Shown here: in pieces, positions 19,930-30,447 of the stretch
Numbering within the stretch: the first letter of the stretch is position 1
Layout: each line of letters begins with the position of its first letter
Origin: Phymatolithon calcareum
Lineage: Eukaryota > Rhodophyta > Florideophyceae > Hapalidiales
Direction: 5' to 3'
Length of the DNA: 64,000 nucleotides
Assembly (NCBI GenBank): GCA_977006965.1
Contig: OZ345362.1
Span: forward strand, 1,922,001 to 1,986,000
Position numbers and translations under genes: made by a program
The notes under the pieces: model-generated
Database searches by the model: none
Seen by the model: only the letters and a program-made list of their open reading frames with translations
What the model was told of the DNA's origin: nothing

Positions 19930-20727
19930 ATGCCACCTTCTAGCCCAAGTGACAAAATCCGCGGGATTCGCGCATGGGTAAGCGGCGGCACTGGCGCGCT
20001 CGGACTCGCCTTCGCTCGCGCTTTGCTATCACATGGGGCATCTGTAGTGGTACTAGCGGACTTGCGAGCGCCTGCAGACGACGCATTGCTCCCGGCGAAT
20101 AAGGTGCAATTCCATTATGTCGATGTGCGATCTGATGCTACGCGACATAAAAAGGCGCTCACGATCACTGAGTCCCTCGCACAAGCACGGGCACAACATG
20201 GAGGACTGGACCTCATCGTCAATAACGCCGGCTTACTCGCCGAGGTCACCAATGAAACCACGTTAGCCGAAGCTATGGAAAAAACGATGTCTGTTAATCT
20301 CAAGGCGATGATAGAGGCGACTGAAATTGGAGCACAAAATCTCAACGACGGGGGCATCATCATCAATATTTCCAGTGCGGCAGGCGTATTTCCAGCGCCT
20401 GACGCGCCCCTGTACGCCGCGGCAAAGGCTGGAGTTGTCATGTATTCTCGCGCGCGAGCGAAAGCGCTTTTCAAACAGGGAGTCCGCCTTAACGCGCTGT
20501 GTCCGGCGTGGGTGAGCGCTGGCGTGGGTAAAGAGGCTGAAAAGGCACCTGGTTGGAAACGTCTCGCGGAGGTCGTTGGTGTCATGCAACCAGCGGATGT
20601 TGCAGATGCGCTTTTAGAGATCGTGTGTGACCCACGAATAGTTGGACAAGTCGTTTATGTGTCGCAGAAAACTGGAGTGTGCTACCCGCTTCGAGGATTG
20701 CGTCCAGTTCGGGAGGCAAAATTGTGA
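19930..20727 (+). CDS. Short-chain dehydrogenase/reductase
   Basis: Single-exon frame, 265 residues from ATG 19930, a normal size for a classical SDR. Rossmann-fold nucleotide-binding motif GGTGALG at 19-25, an acidic Asp (VVVLADL, about residue 44) after the second strand that favours NAD(H) over NADP(H), NNAG at 98-101, catalytic Asn 123 in VNL, Ser in NISSAAG (148-149), and Tyr162/Lys166 in YAAAK. Overall it resembles the 15-hydroxyprostaglandin-dehydrogenase-like group, but substrate cannot be read from sequence. No targeting peptide is evident, so it is probably cytosolic. It lies 230 bp upstream of, and on the same strand as, the NAP-family gene. Confidence 0.93.
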   Translation: MPPSSPSDKIRGIRAWVSGGTGALGLAFARALLSHGASVVVLADLRAPADDALLPANKVQFHYVDVRSDATRHKKALTITESLAQARAQHGGLDLIVNNAGLLAEVTNETTLAEAMEKTMSVNLKAMIEATEIGAQNLNDGGIIINISSAAGVFPAPDAPLYAAAKAGVVMYSRARAKALFKQGVRLNALCPAWVSAGVGKEAEKAPGWKRLAEVVGVMQPADVADALLEIVCDPRIVGQVVYVSQKTGVCYPLRGLRPVREAKL

Positions 20728-20958
20728 GCATAAACGTTTCACCCGCAGTTTCACTGATGTTGCCATTGATTGCGAAATTCGCCTTCACTGCGCCTTTCGC
20801 TTGTGCAATTCGACTGCTCCGTCTCCTGGGCAAGTCGATGATGAAACGAAGCATTGCCGGAATCAGATAGAGCGCGCCGCCTGAGAGATTATGTATGAGA
20901 TGATTACCATATGATAAGGTGAATCCAGAAAGCTCCTAATCGGTGATCCATATGGAAT

Positions 20959-22026
20959 ATGGCCCGCGGCCGACTGGACAGTTTCTTCTGTGTACGGCGG
21001 GTGCGCCGGAGTTCGTTGAAGAGCAAACTCCGTGACGTGGATCGAGCCGCAATCGTTTATACATCTATGGTAATTATTGACATGACGTCTTTAAAGCCTG
21101 ACGCGAATGCGCCTGTCGCGGAACCACCTGCGGCCGCGGTAAGCGCTGACGCTGCCAAAGGAAAGGATCAAGATGACCTTTCGGACGAAGCTTTGACACG
21201 TCTGGTACCCGACCTTGCGGATGATGCTGAGGCAATGAAATCTCTCAAGGAGTTGCGTGATCTGCAGCGTGGACATGACGAGGTATTCGAGGAGTACATG
21301 AAGGAGAAGCAGAAACTAGAGGAGACATTTGAACGTCGATTCGCTCCATTTTTCACGAAGCGACGTTCTGTACTTGACAAGGGTAGCCTCGGCGAATTTT
21401 GGGTACGCTGTTTCGAAAATTGCGACATTCTCGCCAACAACCTCACCGAGAAAGACGCGCTTGCTATGCAATATCTTGACGACCTGTCGTGCGAGACAGT
21501 GACAACCGAGACAATAGAGAAGGGGACCTCGCCTCCGGGACTCTTTCCCGGGAGCTATATACTGCGGTTCAAGTTTCGCGAAAATCCTTTCTTCTCCAAC
21601 GAGGTACTTACCAAGACGTATGCGATGAGCGAGGACTCCTTTGATGACTTTCCGGAGGCGCGTGGATGCGAAATTAATTGGAAGCAAGGCAAGAATTTGA
21701 CGGTTCGTGTCTTCAGGAAGAAGGCGAAGAACGGACGTGTGCTTATGCGAACTGAGGTGGCGGATTCTTTCTTCAACTTTTTCAGCCCCCCTGATGGAAT
21801 CGCGGATGATGCTGAGATGAAGTCGGATTTGGAAAATGTGGTTGAGGCGGACGTGGAGCTCGGTGAGGCCATTCGTAATGATCTCATCCCAAGGGCACTG
21901 TATTATTATTTGGATATGGAGGATGATGAAGAGGACGATGAAGACGAGGCTGAAGAGGCTGACGAGGACGAAGAGGATGAAGCTAACAATGGCGGAGCGG
22001 TGCCGAATGGAGAAACTGCCCGGTGA
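20959..22026 (+). CDS. NAP/SET-family histone chaperone
   Basis: Single-exon frame, 355 residues from ATG 20959. The likelier starts are internal ATGs at 21067 or 21082 (314 residues from 21082), because the first 36-41 residues are basic and unlike the family. It has a long dimerisation helix (AMKSLKELRDLQRGHDEV...EEYMKEKQKL), then the NAP earmuff domain with FAPFFTKRRSVL, IPGxF-like LFPGSYILRFKF, NPFFSNEVLTKTY, INWKQGKNLT and SFFNFFSPP, and a strongly acidic C-terminus (DDEEDDEDEAEEADEDEEDE). These proteins bind H2A-H2B and help nucleosome assembly and histone import. The closeness to SET rather than NAP1 is suggested by the short length. Confidence 0.9.
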   Translation: MARGRLDSFFCVRRVRRSSLKSKLRDVDRAAIVYTSMVIIDMTSLKPDANAPVAEPPAAAVSADAAKGKDQDDLSDEALTRLVPDLADDAEAMKSLKELRDLQRGHDEVFEEYMKEKQKLEETFERRFAPFFTKRRSVLDKGSLGEFWVRCFENCDILANNLTEKDALAMQYLDDLSCETVTTETIEKGTSPPGLFPGSYILRFKFRENPFFSNEVLTKTYAMSEDSFDDFPEARGCEINWKQGKNLTVRVFRKKAKNGRVLMRTEVADSFFNFFSPPDGIADDAEMKSDLENVVEADVELGEAIRNDLIPRALYYYLDMEDDEEDDEDEAEEADEDEEDEANNGGAVPNGETAR

Positions 22027-22755
22027 GGCGGAGATGTAAATCCAGCACCGAGTAATATTTGCTTTAGTTTACGGGCGTGTTGTGTTGTGCGGGGCTTTAT
22101 TTTGAGAAGAGCGTCAATAACATCAAGTCCTTTTCACATTGTGCACAGCTTCTTATGTGACGAGTCGCACCTCTTTCTTATCAGTGATGTCACCTTATCT
22201 CCTGAAGCTGAAAATTGCGCAAATAGCTGTCTGGGAGGCATGGCGTTCCCGGACAGTGGATTGCGGCCGACATGTTAGTTGTCGTTGACCACTGTCTTCG
22301 GGGTATGTCTACGCTTTTCTTGAATGTGTTCTGAAACAGCTAAAGTAGGTCGTGCCATCCACAAGACCCGGCCGGGGAGTCTTTGCGAAGGTGAAATGCT
22401 GTCTTTTTGGTTGAATGTAACGGATTTCTTTGATGCATTTTCTTTGCTGACATAGCAGTTTTCAATCTCTGGCACGAGACGTTTGCGACATAATAATTAG
22501 ATGTGTATCTCATTCCCCAGCCTCTCTGGCGGAATAGTAGAGTCCGATGCGGAATACAGGACTTCACCAGATACAGTACTGTAGTCTTTACCGCATTAGT
22601 CTGTCACAATGTAAGGCCAGGAATCATACGGATTGGATCTATCAGATGTCCTGTCGTGTTTAATTGCTCCCACTTTCAGACTAAACCTTGCCCCCTTCTC
22701 GTCTACCATTCCATCCCGACCGTGCTTTCCGCCGCTCTACGCCGCCGTTTTCCAC
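22027..22755. other. Intergenic stretch
   Basis: 3' region of the NAP gene and promoter of the next gene. No ORF or RNA gene recognised; only short shadow frames. Confidence 0.45.
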
Positions 22756-23736
22756 ATGCAATTAATGGCTGGGCCATCGAAAGTCCCTTCCTTCGAGGCG
22801 ACGTGCGGGATCTCGCTCCGCGTCTATCACGAGTCGGAGAAACCGCGGAACGGGCGCCGCATGCAAATCACTGACCCAGGCCTGTACCCCGACCCGAACG
22901 GAAACCCAGCCCCGGGAGTTTCCGGAGTGCAGTTGTACTCCGCGCTCTCTTCCAACACAGATCTCGAGCGCTACACACCGCACGTGTACTCTGATGCCGA
23001 GGAGTGCTTTGTGCCCGTACTTGCGACACCTGGAAACTTCTACGCGGCCACACCAGGTCCCCCTGCGCGACTGGACGTGAAACTCGTTTCTTCTTCTCCA
23101 AACCCTCCGCGTGAAACTTTGGCTGCCTCGCTGATATGTGACAGTTCATCGTCATCGTTGTCGAGCTCCTGGTTCGGAATTGGAATTTGTAGGGGTAAGG
23201 TGGCCGCCAATCACGGTTCTCTCTGGCGCACCGCGCTGCAATTTGGTGCGTCGTACACGTTCACGATTGGTAAGCGGTACGATCGTAAGGGTGAAGGTGC
23301 CGCCGACGTTTTCAAGAGTCATCGTCAAATGCCTTGTTTTGGATATGCAGACGTTTCTGCCTTTTTTTCTACATCACCTGTCGACGCACAGATAGTCGCA
23401 GTCGAATATGGCGGCACGCAACTTGTAGAGTTTCGTCATCCGAAACGAGCGGTGTACCTTCTGGGAAGCGAGGATGCGGGACTGCCTCCGGCTCTTGTCG
23501 AACGTGCTCATCATCATGTGTCAATACCGGTGGCTGCAGGTCGTCCGGCTAGTCTTAACGTGGCTGCTGCGGGGGCAATTGTTCTTTGGGATAGATGTAT
23601 CAAGATTTCAGCAGCTTCTCGGGTTGCCGCTGTGGAGCAGGCCGCGATGGAAGAGAAGTCGGTTTGCAAGCGTAATTCGGCGCCGGCAACGACAGACGAA
23701 CTTGAGGGACCCATTGCACCGATCATGGATAGGTGA
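22756..23736 (+). CDS. SpoU/TrmH-type RNA 2'-O-methyltransferase
   Basis: 326 residues from ATG 22756 (alternative ATG 22765). The first 130 residues are poorly conserved, with Pro/Ser-rich patches. The SPOUT knot follows: GKVAANHGSLWRTALQFGA is the N-x-G-x-x-R-T-A motif; VEFRHPKRAVYLLGSEDAGL carries the L-G-S-E-x-x-G-L motif; SIPVAAGRPASLNVAAAGAI carries the S-L-N-V-x-x-A motif that binds S-adenosylmethionine. The spacing resembles TrmH-like tRNA or rRNA ribose methylases. The C-terminal 40 residues are a low-complexity tail. No clear transit peptide, so the compartment is uncertain. Confidence 0.88.
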   Translation: MQLMAGPSKVPSFEATCGISLRVYHESEKPRNGRRMQITDPGLYPDPNGNPAPGVSGVQLYSALSSNTDLERYTPHVYSDAEECFVPVLATPGNFYAATPGPPARLDVKLVSSSPNPPRETLAASLICDSSSSSLSSSWFGIGICRGKVAANHGSLWRTALQFGASYTFTIGKRYDRKGEGAADVFKSHRQMPCFGYADVSAFFSTSPVDAQIVAVEYGGTQLVEFRHPKRAVYLLGSEDAGLPPALVERAHHHVSIPVAAGRPASLNVAAAGAIVLWDRCIKISAASRVAAVEQAAMEEKSVCKRNSAPATTDELEGPIAPIMDR

Positions 23737-24484
23737 TTGAGAAATTGTTTGATCATTTGTACCATATGCTCCTGGACGACAGCGACTTAATGTTTAGGTA
23801 TTTACTTCTACTGTACCATATTTGGTATCAATAAACCGGCATTCGCGGGCAGACGGCTATCGTTCATTCTGCTTCTGAACTACTTTCTCGTTGCTTCAAT
23901 AGCTTCACCTACAGTCCGAATTCTTAATGAACACTGGGCTAGAAGAGCTGTGAGAACAAGGAGCTTTCATGGCATGGCATCTTGTAACAAGGATGAATCC
24001 TTTTTTCTCGTTCTTGCCCCAAAAGCTGTACTAAATTTTTATGACAAAAGAAACACAAGAACTGATACAAATTGCAAATGTGTGCGTCTACTGTACTGTA
24101 CCGCTGCTCGTGCTAGTCTGTGATGTCACAGAGGTGTCCTCGTTGCGTGCAATTGCATTGACGCACATCCTTCCGACTTTCATCTCGAGATTCCTTCCTT
24201 CAACAGTTCAGTTCAAGTCGTGGTTTCATAATTTTTGCGAATAAAATTTTATATTTTTCTGTCCAGTATCAAAATATTGATACTGTGCAGAAAAATAAAA
24301 ACAAGGTGACACCTTGTTTTTCCAGGTTCGAATCTCCCGACCCAGCACCAATCAAACGACCCACATCATACAGCTCCGTATCATACTGTGCTGCTGCAGA
24401 GTTTCAAGACATGAAGAAAAGTCAGTCGAAGCAACACCATCATCACCAAACAAACGCCGAGCGACAATTTTTATCCTAACAAGA
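23737..24484. other. Intergenic stretch with two hairpins
   Basis: No ORF of note. 24252-24297 is an AT-rich near-palindrome (left arm TATTTTTCTGTCCAGTATC, four-base centre), and 24301-24320 contains AACAAGGTG followed by its reverse complement. Just after, a GGTTCGAATC box-B-like string occurs at about 24324, without a foldable tRNA around it. The hairpins could be part of a small repeat. Confidence 0.5.
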
Positions 24485-26575
24485 ATGAGCAAACCTGATT
24501 CCAACTTCTTTCCCCACTCGCCAGCAATTGCGTTGGTCGGGAACCCGGGCGCTGGAAAAAGCACTCTTCTTAATGGACTCGCCGGAAGCCCGCAGTTCAG
24601 AAGCGGACCCAGCTTAGGTGAAGGTCTTACGCAAGATCTTCAAGCATATTCGGTGGGGCACATGACGCTGTACGACACACCCGGTCTCCTTGATGCTGTG
24701 GGAAGCAAGCGGTCGGGCGAAGAGCTGGACAAGTTACTCTCTGAAAATGTCGATCTGAAAATTGCGTTCGTTGTCATTTTGGATGAGGGCCGACCGCGAG
24801 TGGATGACTTCCTCACCATTAAGCTTGTCCTCGACGCTATTTCCATTGACACCAACGACCGGTTCGGGGTAGTCGTAAACAAGATGGGAGAGAAGGTAAA
24901 AGAAATGATTCGAGAGGACCCTGTAGCGGAGTTCAAAACTCGTCAAATATTGACCGGTGCTCATACGACAAGCCATTGGTGCTACGTGCCGTTGGATCTT
25001 TCTCTTCTTGTGGCAAAAGATCAATGTCACATTTCGGCGGAACTGAACCTCTTTCTCCTTGGTCTCCCTGTGACGAAGCCAGTGGGCACCGTGGTTTCCA
25101 AGATTGCTACCCAAGAATTGGAGGACCTTCTGTTGAATGCGGAACGTCGAGTCAGAAAAATCGAGCGTTCAACGCCTGACGAAATTAAGGAAATGATGGC
25201 AGGCAATGAGCTCCAAAAGCATGCTGTTGAGGAGCATTACACTTCACAGAAGCAGGCGATGGGTGAGCAGTCGTTGAAGAATGCGATTGAAGCTAAAGAA
25301 CTACAAAATATAGAGGATGAAAGACATGAAGTGAGCGTGGAACACGATGTGGAAGTGGACTATAACCAGCACCAGCAGGTCGAGGACGACGCTACGGATA
25401 CGGTTCATGTTCAAAGGCGTTTCGAGTTTGTGGGGGATGTCAGCGGCAACCCTGGGGAAGATCGTGAAGTGCAGAATGTTCATTACCGACAGACCGAGTC
25501 AACTGACTCGGTTCGCTCCGTTGAGTTCTACAACCGCGCTATTGAAGAACGCGGAGATGTGCCCGCAATGTACAACCTCGCAGCGTTCCTCACTAACGGC
25601 GGAGATGGGATACCAGCAGACCCGGTTCGTGCTGTTGAACTCTACAACCGTGCCATCGAGGAAGGCGACAATGTAGACGCAATGTACAACCTTGCATTGT
25701 TATTCCGTGATGGCAGAGATGGGCTACCAGCGGACCCGGTACGCTCTGTTGAACTCTTCAATCGCGCCATTGAAGAGGGCGGAGATGTCGACGCAATGTG
25801 TTCCCTCGCATCGTTGCTTAAAGATGGTAAAGGCACGGTTCAGGCAAACCCGAGCCGCGCAGTTGAGCTCTACACTCGCGCCATAGAAGAAGGCGGAAGT
25901 GTGTCCGCAATGTTCAGTCTCGCATATTTACTCCAAGATGATGGGGATGGGTTGCCGGCAGCCCCGGTACGTGCTGTCGAGCTCTACACTCGCGCCATAG
26001 AAGAAGGCGGAAGTGTAATAGCAATGAACAACCTCGCATGGTTGCTTCAAAATGGCGCGGACGGGGTACCAGCTGACTCAGTTCGCGCAGCTGAGCTCTA
26101 CAATTGTGCCATTGAAAAAGATGGAAATGTGCTTGCAATGCACAATCTCGCATTGTTGCTCAAAGATGGTAAAGACGCGGTACCAGCTGACCCTGTTCGC
26201 GCGGTTGAGCTCTTCAACCGTTGCATTGAGGAAGGCGGACATGTGCCGTCAATGAACAACCTGGCAATATTGCTTCAGTCTGGCGGCGAAGGAGTGCCAG
26301 CTGACCCACGGCACGCAGTTGTGCTCTATACCCGCGCCATTGAAGAAGGCGGCTGTGTGGAATCCATGTTGAACCTAGCTGATTTACTCCAAGTTGGTGG
26401 AGACGGAGTGTCGGCAGATCCAAAGAAAGCAGTTGAGCTCTATACCCGCGCCATTGATGAAGGCGGCTGTGTGGAAGCCATGGTGCACCTAGCTGATTTG
26501 CTCCTAGTTGGCGGAGAAGGGGTTCAAACCGATGGGGTTTGCGCAGCTGATCTCAACACCCGCGCCTCTGAGTAG
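24485..26575 (+). CDS. P-loop GTPase with Sel1-like repeats
   Basis: 696 residues from the ATG at 24485; the open frame upstream (from 24314) is low-complexity and lacks a conserved start. The N-terminal GTPase domain has a G1 loop GNPGAGKST at 19-27, G3 DTPG at 64-67 and G4 NKMG at 132-135 (Gly where Asp normally confers guanine specificity), like AIG1/IRG-type or septin-like TRAFAC GTPases. A charged coiled-coil-like linker (about 215-340) precedes nine complete and one partial 38-residue repeats of the form RAVELYNRAIEEG...AMYNLA, which are Sel1/TPR-like alpha-hairpins that mediate protein contacts. A GTP-controlled scaffold or signalling role is likely. After the TAG, repeat-like codons continue out of frame. 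Confidence 0.88.
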   Translation: MSKPDSNFFPHSPAIALVGNPGAGKSTLLNGLAGSPQFRSGPSLGEGLTQDLQAYSVGHMTLYDTPGLLDAVGSKRSGEELDKLLSENVDLKIAFVVILDEGRPRVDDFLTIKLVLDAISIDTNDRFGVVVNKMGEKVKEMIREDPVAEFKTRQILTGAHTTSHWCYVPLDLSLLVAKDQCHISAELNLFLLGLPVTKPVGTVVSKIATQELEDLLLNAERRVRKIERSTPDEIKEMMAGNELQKHAVEEHYTSQKQAMGEQSLKNAIEAKELQNIEDERHEVSVEHDVEVDYNQHQQVEDDATDTVHVQRRFEFVGDVSGNPGEDREVQNVHYRQTESTDSVRSVEFYNRAIEERGDVPAMYNLAAFLTNGGDGIPADPVRAVELYNRAIEEGDNVDAMYNLALLFRDGRDGLPADPVRSVELFNRAIEEGGDVDAMCSLASLLKDGKGTVQANPSRAVELYTRAIEEGGSVSAMFSLAYLLQDDGDGLPAAPVRAVELYTRAIEEGGSVIAMNNLAWLLQNGADGVPADSVRAAELYNCAIEKDGNVLAMHNLALLLKDGKDAVPADPVRAVELFNRCIEEGGHVPSMNNLAILLQSGGEGVPADPRHAVVLYTRAIEEGGCVESMLNLADLLQVGGDGVSADPKKAVELYTRAIDEGGCVEAMVHLADLLLVGGEGVQTDGVCAADLNTRASE

Positions 26576-28039
26576 ATATGAACGCGATCAATAACCTCGC
26601 ATGTTTGCTTGTACATTGTTGGGCCGCGTTGCACGCTTTTGAGCTCTTCACCTGCGCCCGTGCAATCAGCTAGGGCGAGGACCAGGGTAACCAGGGCTAT
26701 TTCAACAACCGGCTGGAGCTCCAGGCAGAAAAGGCCGTCATATTCCAAAAGGTTTGCCGCTTCATCTCACCAAACGGTTCCGGGTTTACTCGAACCGCAG
26801 CCGCCTACTAAATCTATGTGTTTCACTTTTCTCTTGAGTTCACAACTCCGAGGTTTTGGCGTGGATGTTTGCCCCCACGATCACAGTCTAGTAAATAGGA
26901 GGTAAACAGATCTTCGGTTCATCTCAAGAATTCAAGAACAAGGACAGTTTACCGTTCGTGTAGAGCAAAAGGGGATTTGAATAGGTGTCATTGGAGTATC
27001 AAGATCGAAATCTGCTCCTTTAGTGCCCACAAAGCTGCATAGTCATGTTCGTGAAAGCGGGGGAACCTGCAGCAGAACATTAATAGAATGCTGAACAACT
27101 AATATATTATCCAATACCTGACCAGACGTTATGCTGAACACTAGCCAAGAGCTGGTGTTGTCCTTTGTCCAACTTGCTTTAATTATAACCTAGGCACTTC
27201 TGGATGCCAAAAGGAATAGCAGATCAACAAGGGTCTGTAGCTTATTTTCAAAGCTCATGCATTTTTTAAAATGAAAGAGCATTCCACTGCGACGCCTCGT
27301 TGTTGATCTTTTGTACCTGCCACTATCTGATTAGGAATGGGTGGCTCATGTCAAACATCGGTTTGTTCGAGTGCTGAGCATCAATCTCAGAATAGTTTCA
27401 GTCTACTGCAGCCGTAAGGATGTGGAGTTGTTCTAGGACAACTCCGAAACCTGCAATAAAAAGAATACTTTCGGAAGCTGGAAACATACAATAATTCTTT
27501 CAAGACACCGCTCTGGCACCATCTCTTTTCTCGGTTACCAAAACCGTGTTTGTGAGCTCGTTGCAGTCTGATAATCGACCTGTTTGTATCTGGCCGACTT
27601 TCGCGTCCCAGAAGCTCAAGAGGAAGATTGTATGCCTGAAGGCCATAGATTATAGATGGACAGGGAAAGATTTCGCCAGCGCTGTCGGGGATTTATACAT
27701 ATTGAAGTTTGGGAGAAGTAGATTCCACTGTGCCATGGACTATCGATCTGGAGGCGACGGAACGATGTTTTCGCCGCCTGAGCTGTCACGAGAAATTAAT
27801 TCCCCGTTTAAGGACGAGGTGTTTCGCAAACCTTGGGTCGTTGAACCTGTGCGAGGTGTTGCGGAAACGTGAACGGATCAGCCAACGTCTTGGGCGATGA
27901 GCCCTTGCGAGACGTTACTGATTATCAACCACAGTCTTGGGCGAATAGCCCGTGCGAGTATGTGTTGACGACGGAAGTTGCGATGAACGCGGGAAAAGAA
28001 TTCTTGATACCATCTTGCCGTTTATTCCCGGGCTCGTCG
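26576..28039. other. Degenerate Sel1 repeat remnant, then no gene seen
   Basis: 26576-26690 still shows repeat-like codons (INNLACLL and AFELFTCARA) interrupted by stops, so the GTPase gene once had at least one more repeat. The rest, to 28039, has no supported gene. A 100-codon open stretch at 27546-27872 lacks an ATG and any domain. A short direct repeat GTCTTGGGCGA occurs at about 27887 and 27933. Confidence 0.5.
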
Positions 28040-28745
28040 GGAACACGGCGTTTTATACTTTTTTATTGCAATTTTTTTAAAAGCCCCATAGTCATACGAA
28101 TATACGGGCAAGGCTTCCTCAGGTGCTACCCTCACTAGGGCGGCTCTACTCTTATATTTGGAATTTTATCTGAGCCCTTAGCATGGGGCGTTTTATACTT
28201 TTTTTTGGAACTGTTTAGTTGTTTATTTGAAAGCCCTCATTAACACTCCTAAGACTGTACGGGAGCAGCATTTCGTAACTTGTTCATTCTAGTATATCGC
28301 CTGGTCCCCTAATACAGGGACTCGTCGTTCTCCATATTGGTGACGCTGTAGAGTAGTATGGCGTCTAATGCGTTTTCCGTTCATAATATTTCTCCGGAGT
28401 CCAGTTCATACTTTGTTAGGTTCATACGTACGGTCTCCAGGTGGCGCTCTGCTGCCGTTCCGAATGTATTCGATATTAGCGTCGTGCTCACTTGAGGGAA
28501 CCTTCCGCTTGCGTATTTTCTGGCCAGCTGTCGATGTCTCACCTTGGCAAACCTGAGGATGGCCGGGATGTCATCCGGTTTGTCGTACGTTATGTTCCTC
28601 TTTCTTCTTGCTTCGAGCCTTGTACCCTCTTTTGTGAATAGTATTCGTCGGAGTTGGCCTGGAGATTTCCCTTCCTGCATATGTTTGAAGGGGGCCGCGA
28701 ACTGTTCTTGTTGCAGCATCGCGGCAATATCACGACTTGCCCACT
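28040..28745 (-). mobile_element. 5'-truncated LINE fragment, family 1
   Basis: Third copy of the family-1 LINE 3' end. On the minus strand a C-terminal ORF2 piece (28381-28719, with IPAILRFAKVRHRQLARKY and GRFPQVSTT) is followed by a 3' UTR with the CTCACTAGGGCGGCTCTAC core at about 28126. The left border is T-rich on the plus strand (TTTTTATTGCAATTTTTTT), the expected A-tail. Truncated at its 5' end and non-functional. Confidence 0.75.
28381..28719 (-). pseudogene. LINE ORF2 C-terminal domain fragment
   Basis: 113 residues of the same unknown C-terminal domain found at 3293-3694 and 5859-6281. The three copies agree best in the KHRQLA...YA.GRFPQVSTT block and in the preceding basic stretch (ARRKRNITYDK here). 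They diverge elsewhere, so they are separate old insertions rather than one duplicated fragment. No start codon belongs to it. Confidence 0.7.
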
Positions 28746-28819
28746 GTAGTTCTGGGCGTTTTACACTGATCTATCGGTCCATTTCTACTACTAATTGCCC
28801 CATTGGGGACATCAGGGGT

Positions 28820-28846
28820 CAAAGAGTGTACTCAGTACACTCTTTG
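28820..28846. repeat. Perfect 27-bp palindrome
   Basis: CAAAGAGTGTACT, one central base, then its exact reverse complement. It lies between the LINE fragment and the TRIM-derived repeat and could be a transposon terminus or a cruciform or protein-binding site. Confidence 0.7.
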
Positions 28847-28864
28847 CTGTATCATATTGTACAA

Positions 28865-29175
28865 GGCAAAAAGAATTTAATTCTCGAATCACAAGGACAA
28901 GTATAACACAACCGCCACGTTTACAATACAAATTCAAGCAACAAGACAATACACGGTTCAAGGCCACCCACAAAACCTCAACCAATTTTACAACGAAAAC
29001 AACGGTGTTCAAGATTTTCAGATCGCAAAAATATTTTCCCAAGAAATTATTCTTCCTCATTCGTCAGGGGTGCGGGGGAATGTTGAGGATACACATTGCT
29101 TCGCTCATTTCTCCTCTCTTTCTCCACCCCTGATTTCTTAGATAAGACAATTGTCAGGATACACATACTTGTGGA
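28865..29175 (+). repeat. Copy of the TRIM internal region without LTRs
   Basis: About 310 bp highly similar to 45020-45322, the interior of the TRIM element. Shared blocks include CGAATCACAAGGACAAGTAT, ACAATACACGGTTCAAGG and CTCCTCTCTTTCTCCACCCC. Both 106-bp LTRs are absent, and no target duplication was recognised. It shows that this non-autonomous family has at least two copies in the window. Confidence 0.8.
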
Positions 29176-29374
29176 GGGTAACGTGAAAAAAAAGAAGCAA
29201 GGCACCTGTGTTCAATTTATCTCGGAACGGCTTTTTTCATTTTTGCAATTGCACACATACCATATGCTGCACTAGTGCCTTTCCTGTTATCGCGCTCTCA
29301 TGCCTATGCATCATGCTTACCTGTCACCCTTGTCTAACAAAAGTAGCCAAAGGGCAGGTTGGGCTTGCATGATG

Positions 29375-29605
29375 GCGTTCGCGGCCGCGGTCTAGGGCAG
29401 GGTAAGCGACCACTTTTCCTTCACTTCCCAATTCTTTCGTCCGTGGCTAACAGCCGCGACCCAGGCCGACCTAATCCGCCGCGTTCGCGTTCCGTCTAAG
29501 GCAGGGCAAGCGACCACTTTTCCTTCACTTCCCAACTCTTTCGTCCGTGGCTAACAGACGCGGCCCAGGCCGACCTAATCTTCCGCGTTCGCGTTGCGTC
29601 TAAGG
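29375..29605. repeat. 105-bp tandem repeat, two copies plus a partial third
   Basis: Units start with GCGTTCGCG at 29375, 29481 and 29585 and contain AAGCGACCACTTTTCCTTCA and TTCGTCCGTGGCTAACAG. The first two units are complete and differ at a few positions; the third ends after about 20 bp. No coding potential is seen in the repeat. Confidence 0.85.
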
Positions 29606-30447
29606 TCTGTCATTTCCCATCATGGGCAACCAGAGTGTATTGTACAGTCACATTTGGTTTCGGCCAAGGCCGACGATATATACGTAATTCGGCAGCAGCG
29701 ATGATTTTTGAAGTACAGCTTTGATATGTTCGTTCATCCCTGGAACCCTCTTTTTGAGCAGTCGCGGTAATATATAGTGCGGCTGACATAACTGGAGCTC
29801 CACCGCTCATTTTCTGTGTGTATGCTCTATGAATGCTACGGACATCAATTAGCTTTCTCAGCGATGGACTCCTCTGCCATGTTCGCAAGAAGTGAACGGC
29901 TATCATGAACAAATTGCGCGAAAGTTAGATGGTGTCCATGCAATTGTTTTCATTGGCGTAGGTCTCGAACAGTCTCTTTCCGTTTAGTCGAATTTTTCTT
30001 TTCTGTAGGCTTCTCATGTTGACATCTAAAAACCAGAGGGGAAGCTATTTCTCTTCGAAGGATCTCAAACTAATATCAAAACGGTTAGTAATTGGAACTC
30101 CCTGCGAACGGCAGAATTACTGCACACCCAGTATTGTTCGCGTACTTCCTTTTCCCAGTTTATGAGCCTCTGGCGGAGAACAAGGAGAAGGACAACTGAA
30201 ACACTGGACGAAGACCGTCTTTGAAAAAAGGCATTGCGGTCGCCGATCTATCGCGATCGTGAATGCAGAACGCATATTGATTTGTGTGCGAACAGAGCGT
30301 TCGGACACGAACGTTAACATGGATAGCAAAGCTTCCTTGACGGAGAAGACCGACAACTTATCGAGGAAAAGACGCCAAAGGATAAAGAAAAGGAAGCAAG
30401 ATTCTAAGGTCTGACTGAAACGGTAGCGTGTATCGAAGAAGTGGTTC
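29606..30447. other. Stretch without a supported gene
   Basis: Only short frames on both strands, none with a recognisable motif. It may be the left part of the transposon that encodes the Ulp1-type protease, but I could not identify its terminus. Confidence 0.35.

Noticed and set aside
24318-24350. Possible tRNA gene 3' half (GGTTCGAATC then a CCA-like end)
   Set aside because: The flanking bases do not form a T-stem or acceptor stem, and no D-arm or anticodon arm lies upstream, so it is a chance box-B match.
27546-27872. 108-residue open frame
   Set aside because: No ATG near its start, no domain, and the region around it shows no other gene signs.
29375-29605. CRISPR-like array
   Set aside because: The context is eukaryotic, and units abut without spacers; it is a plain tandem repeat.
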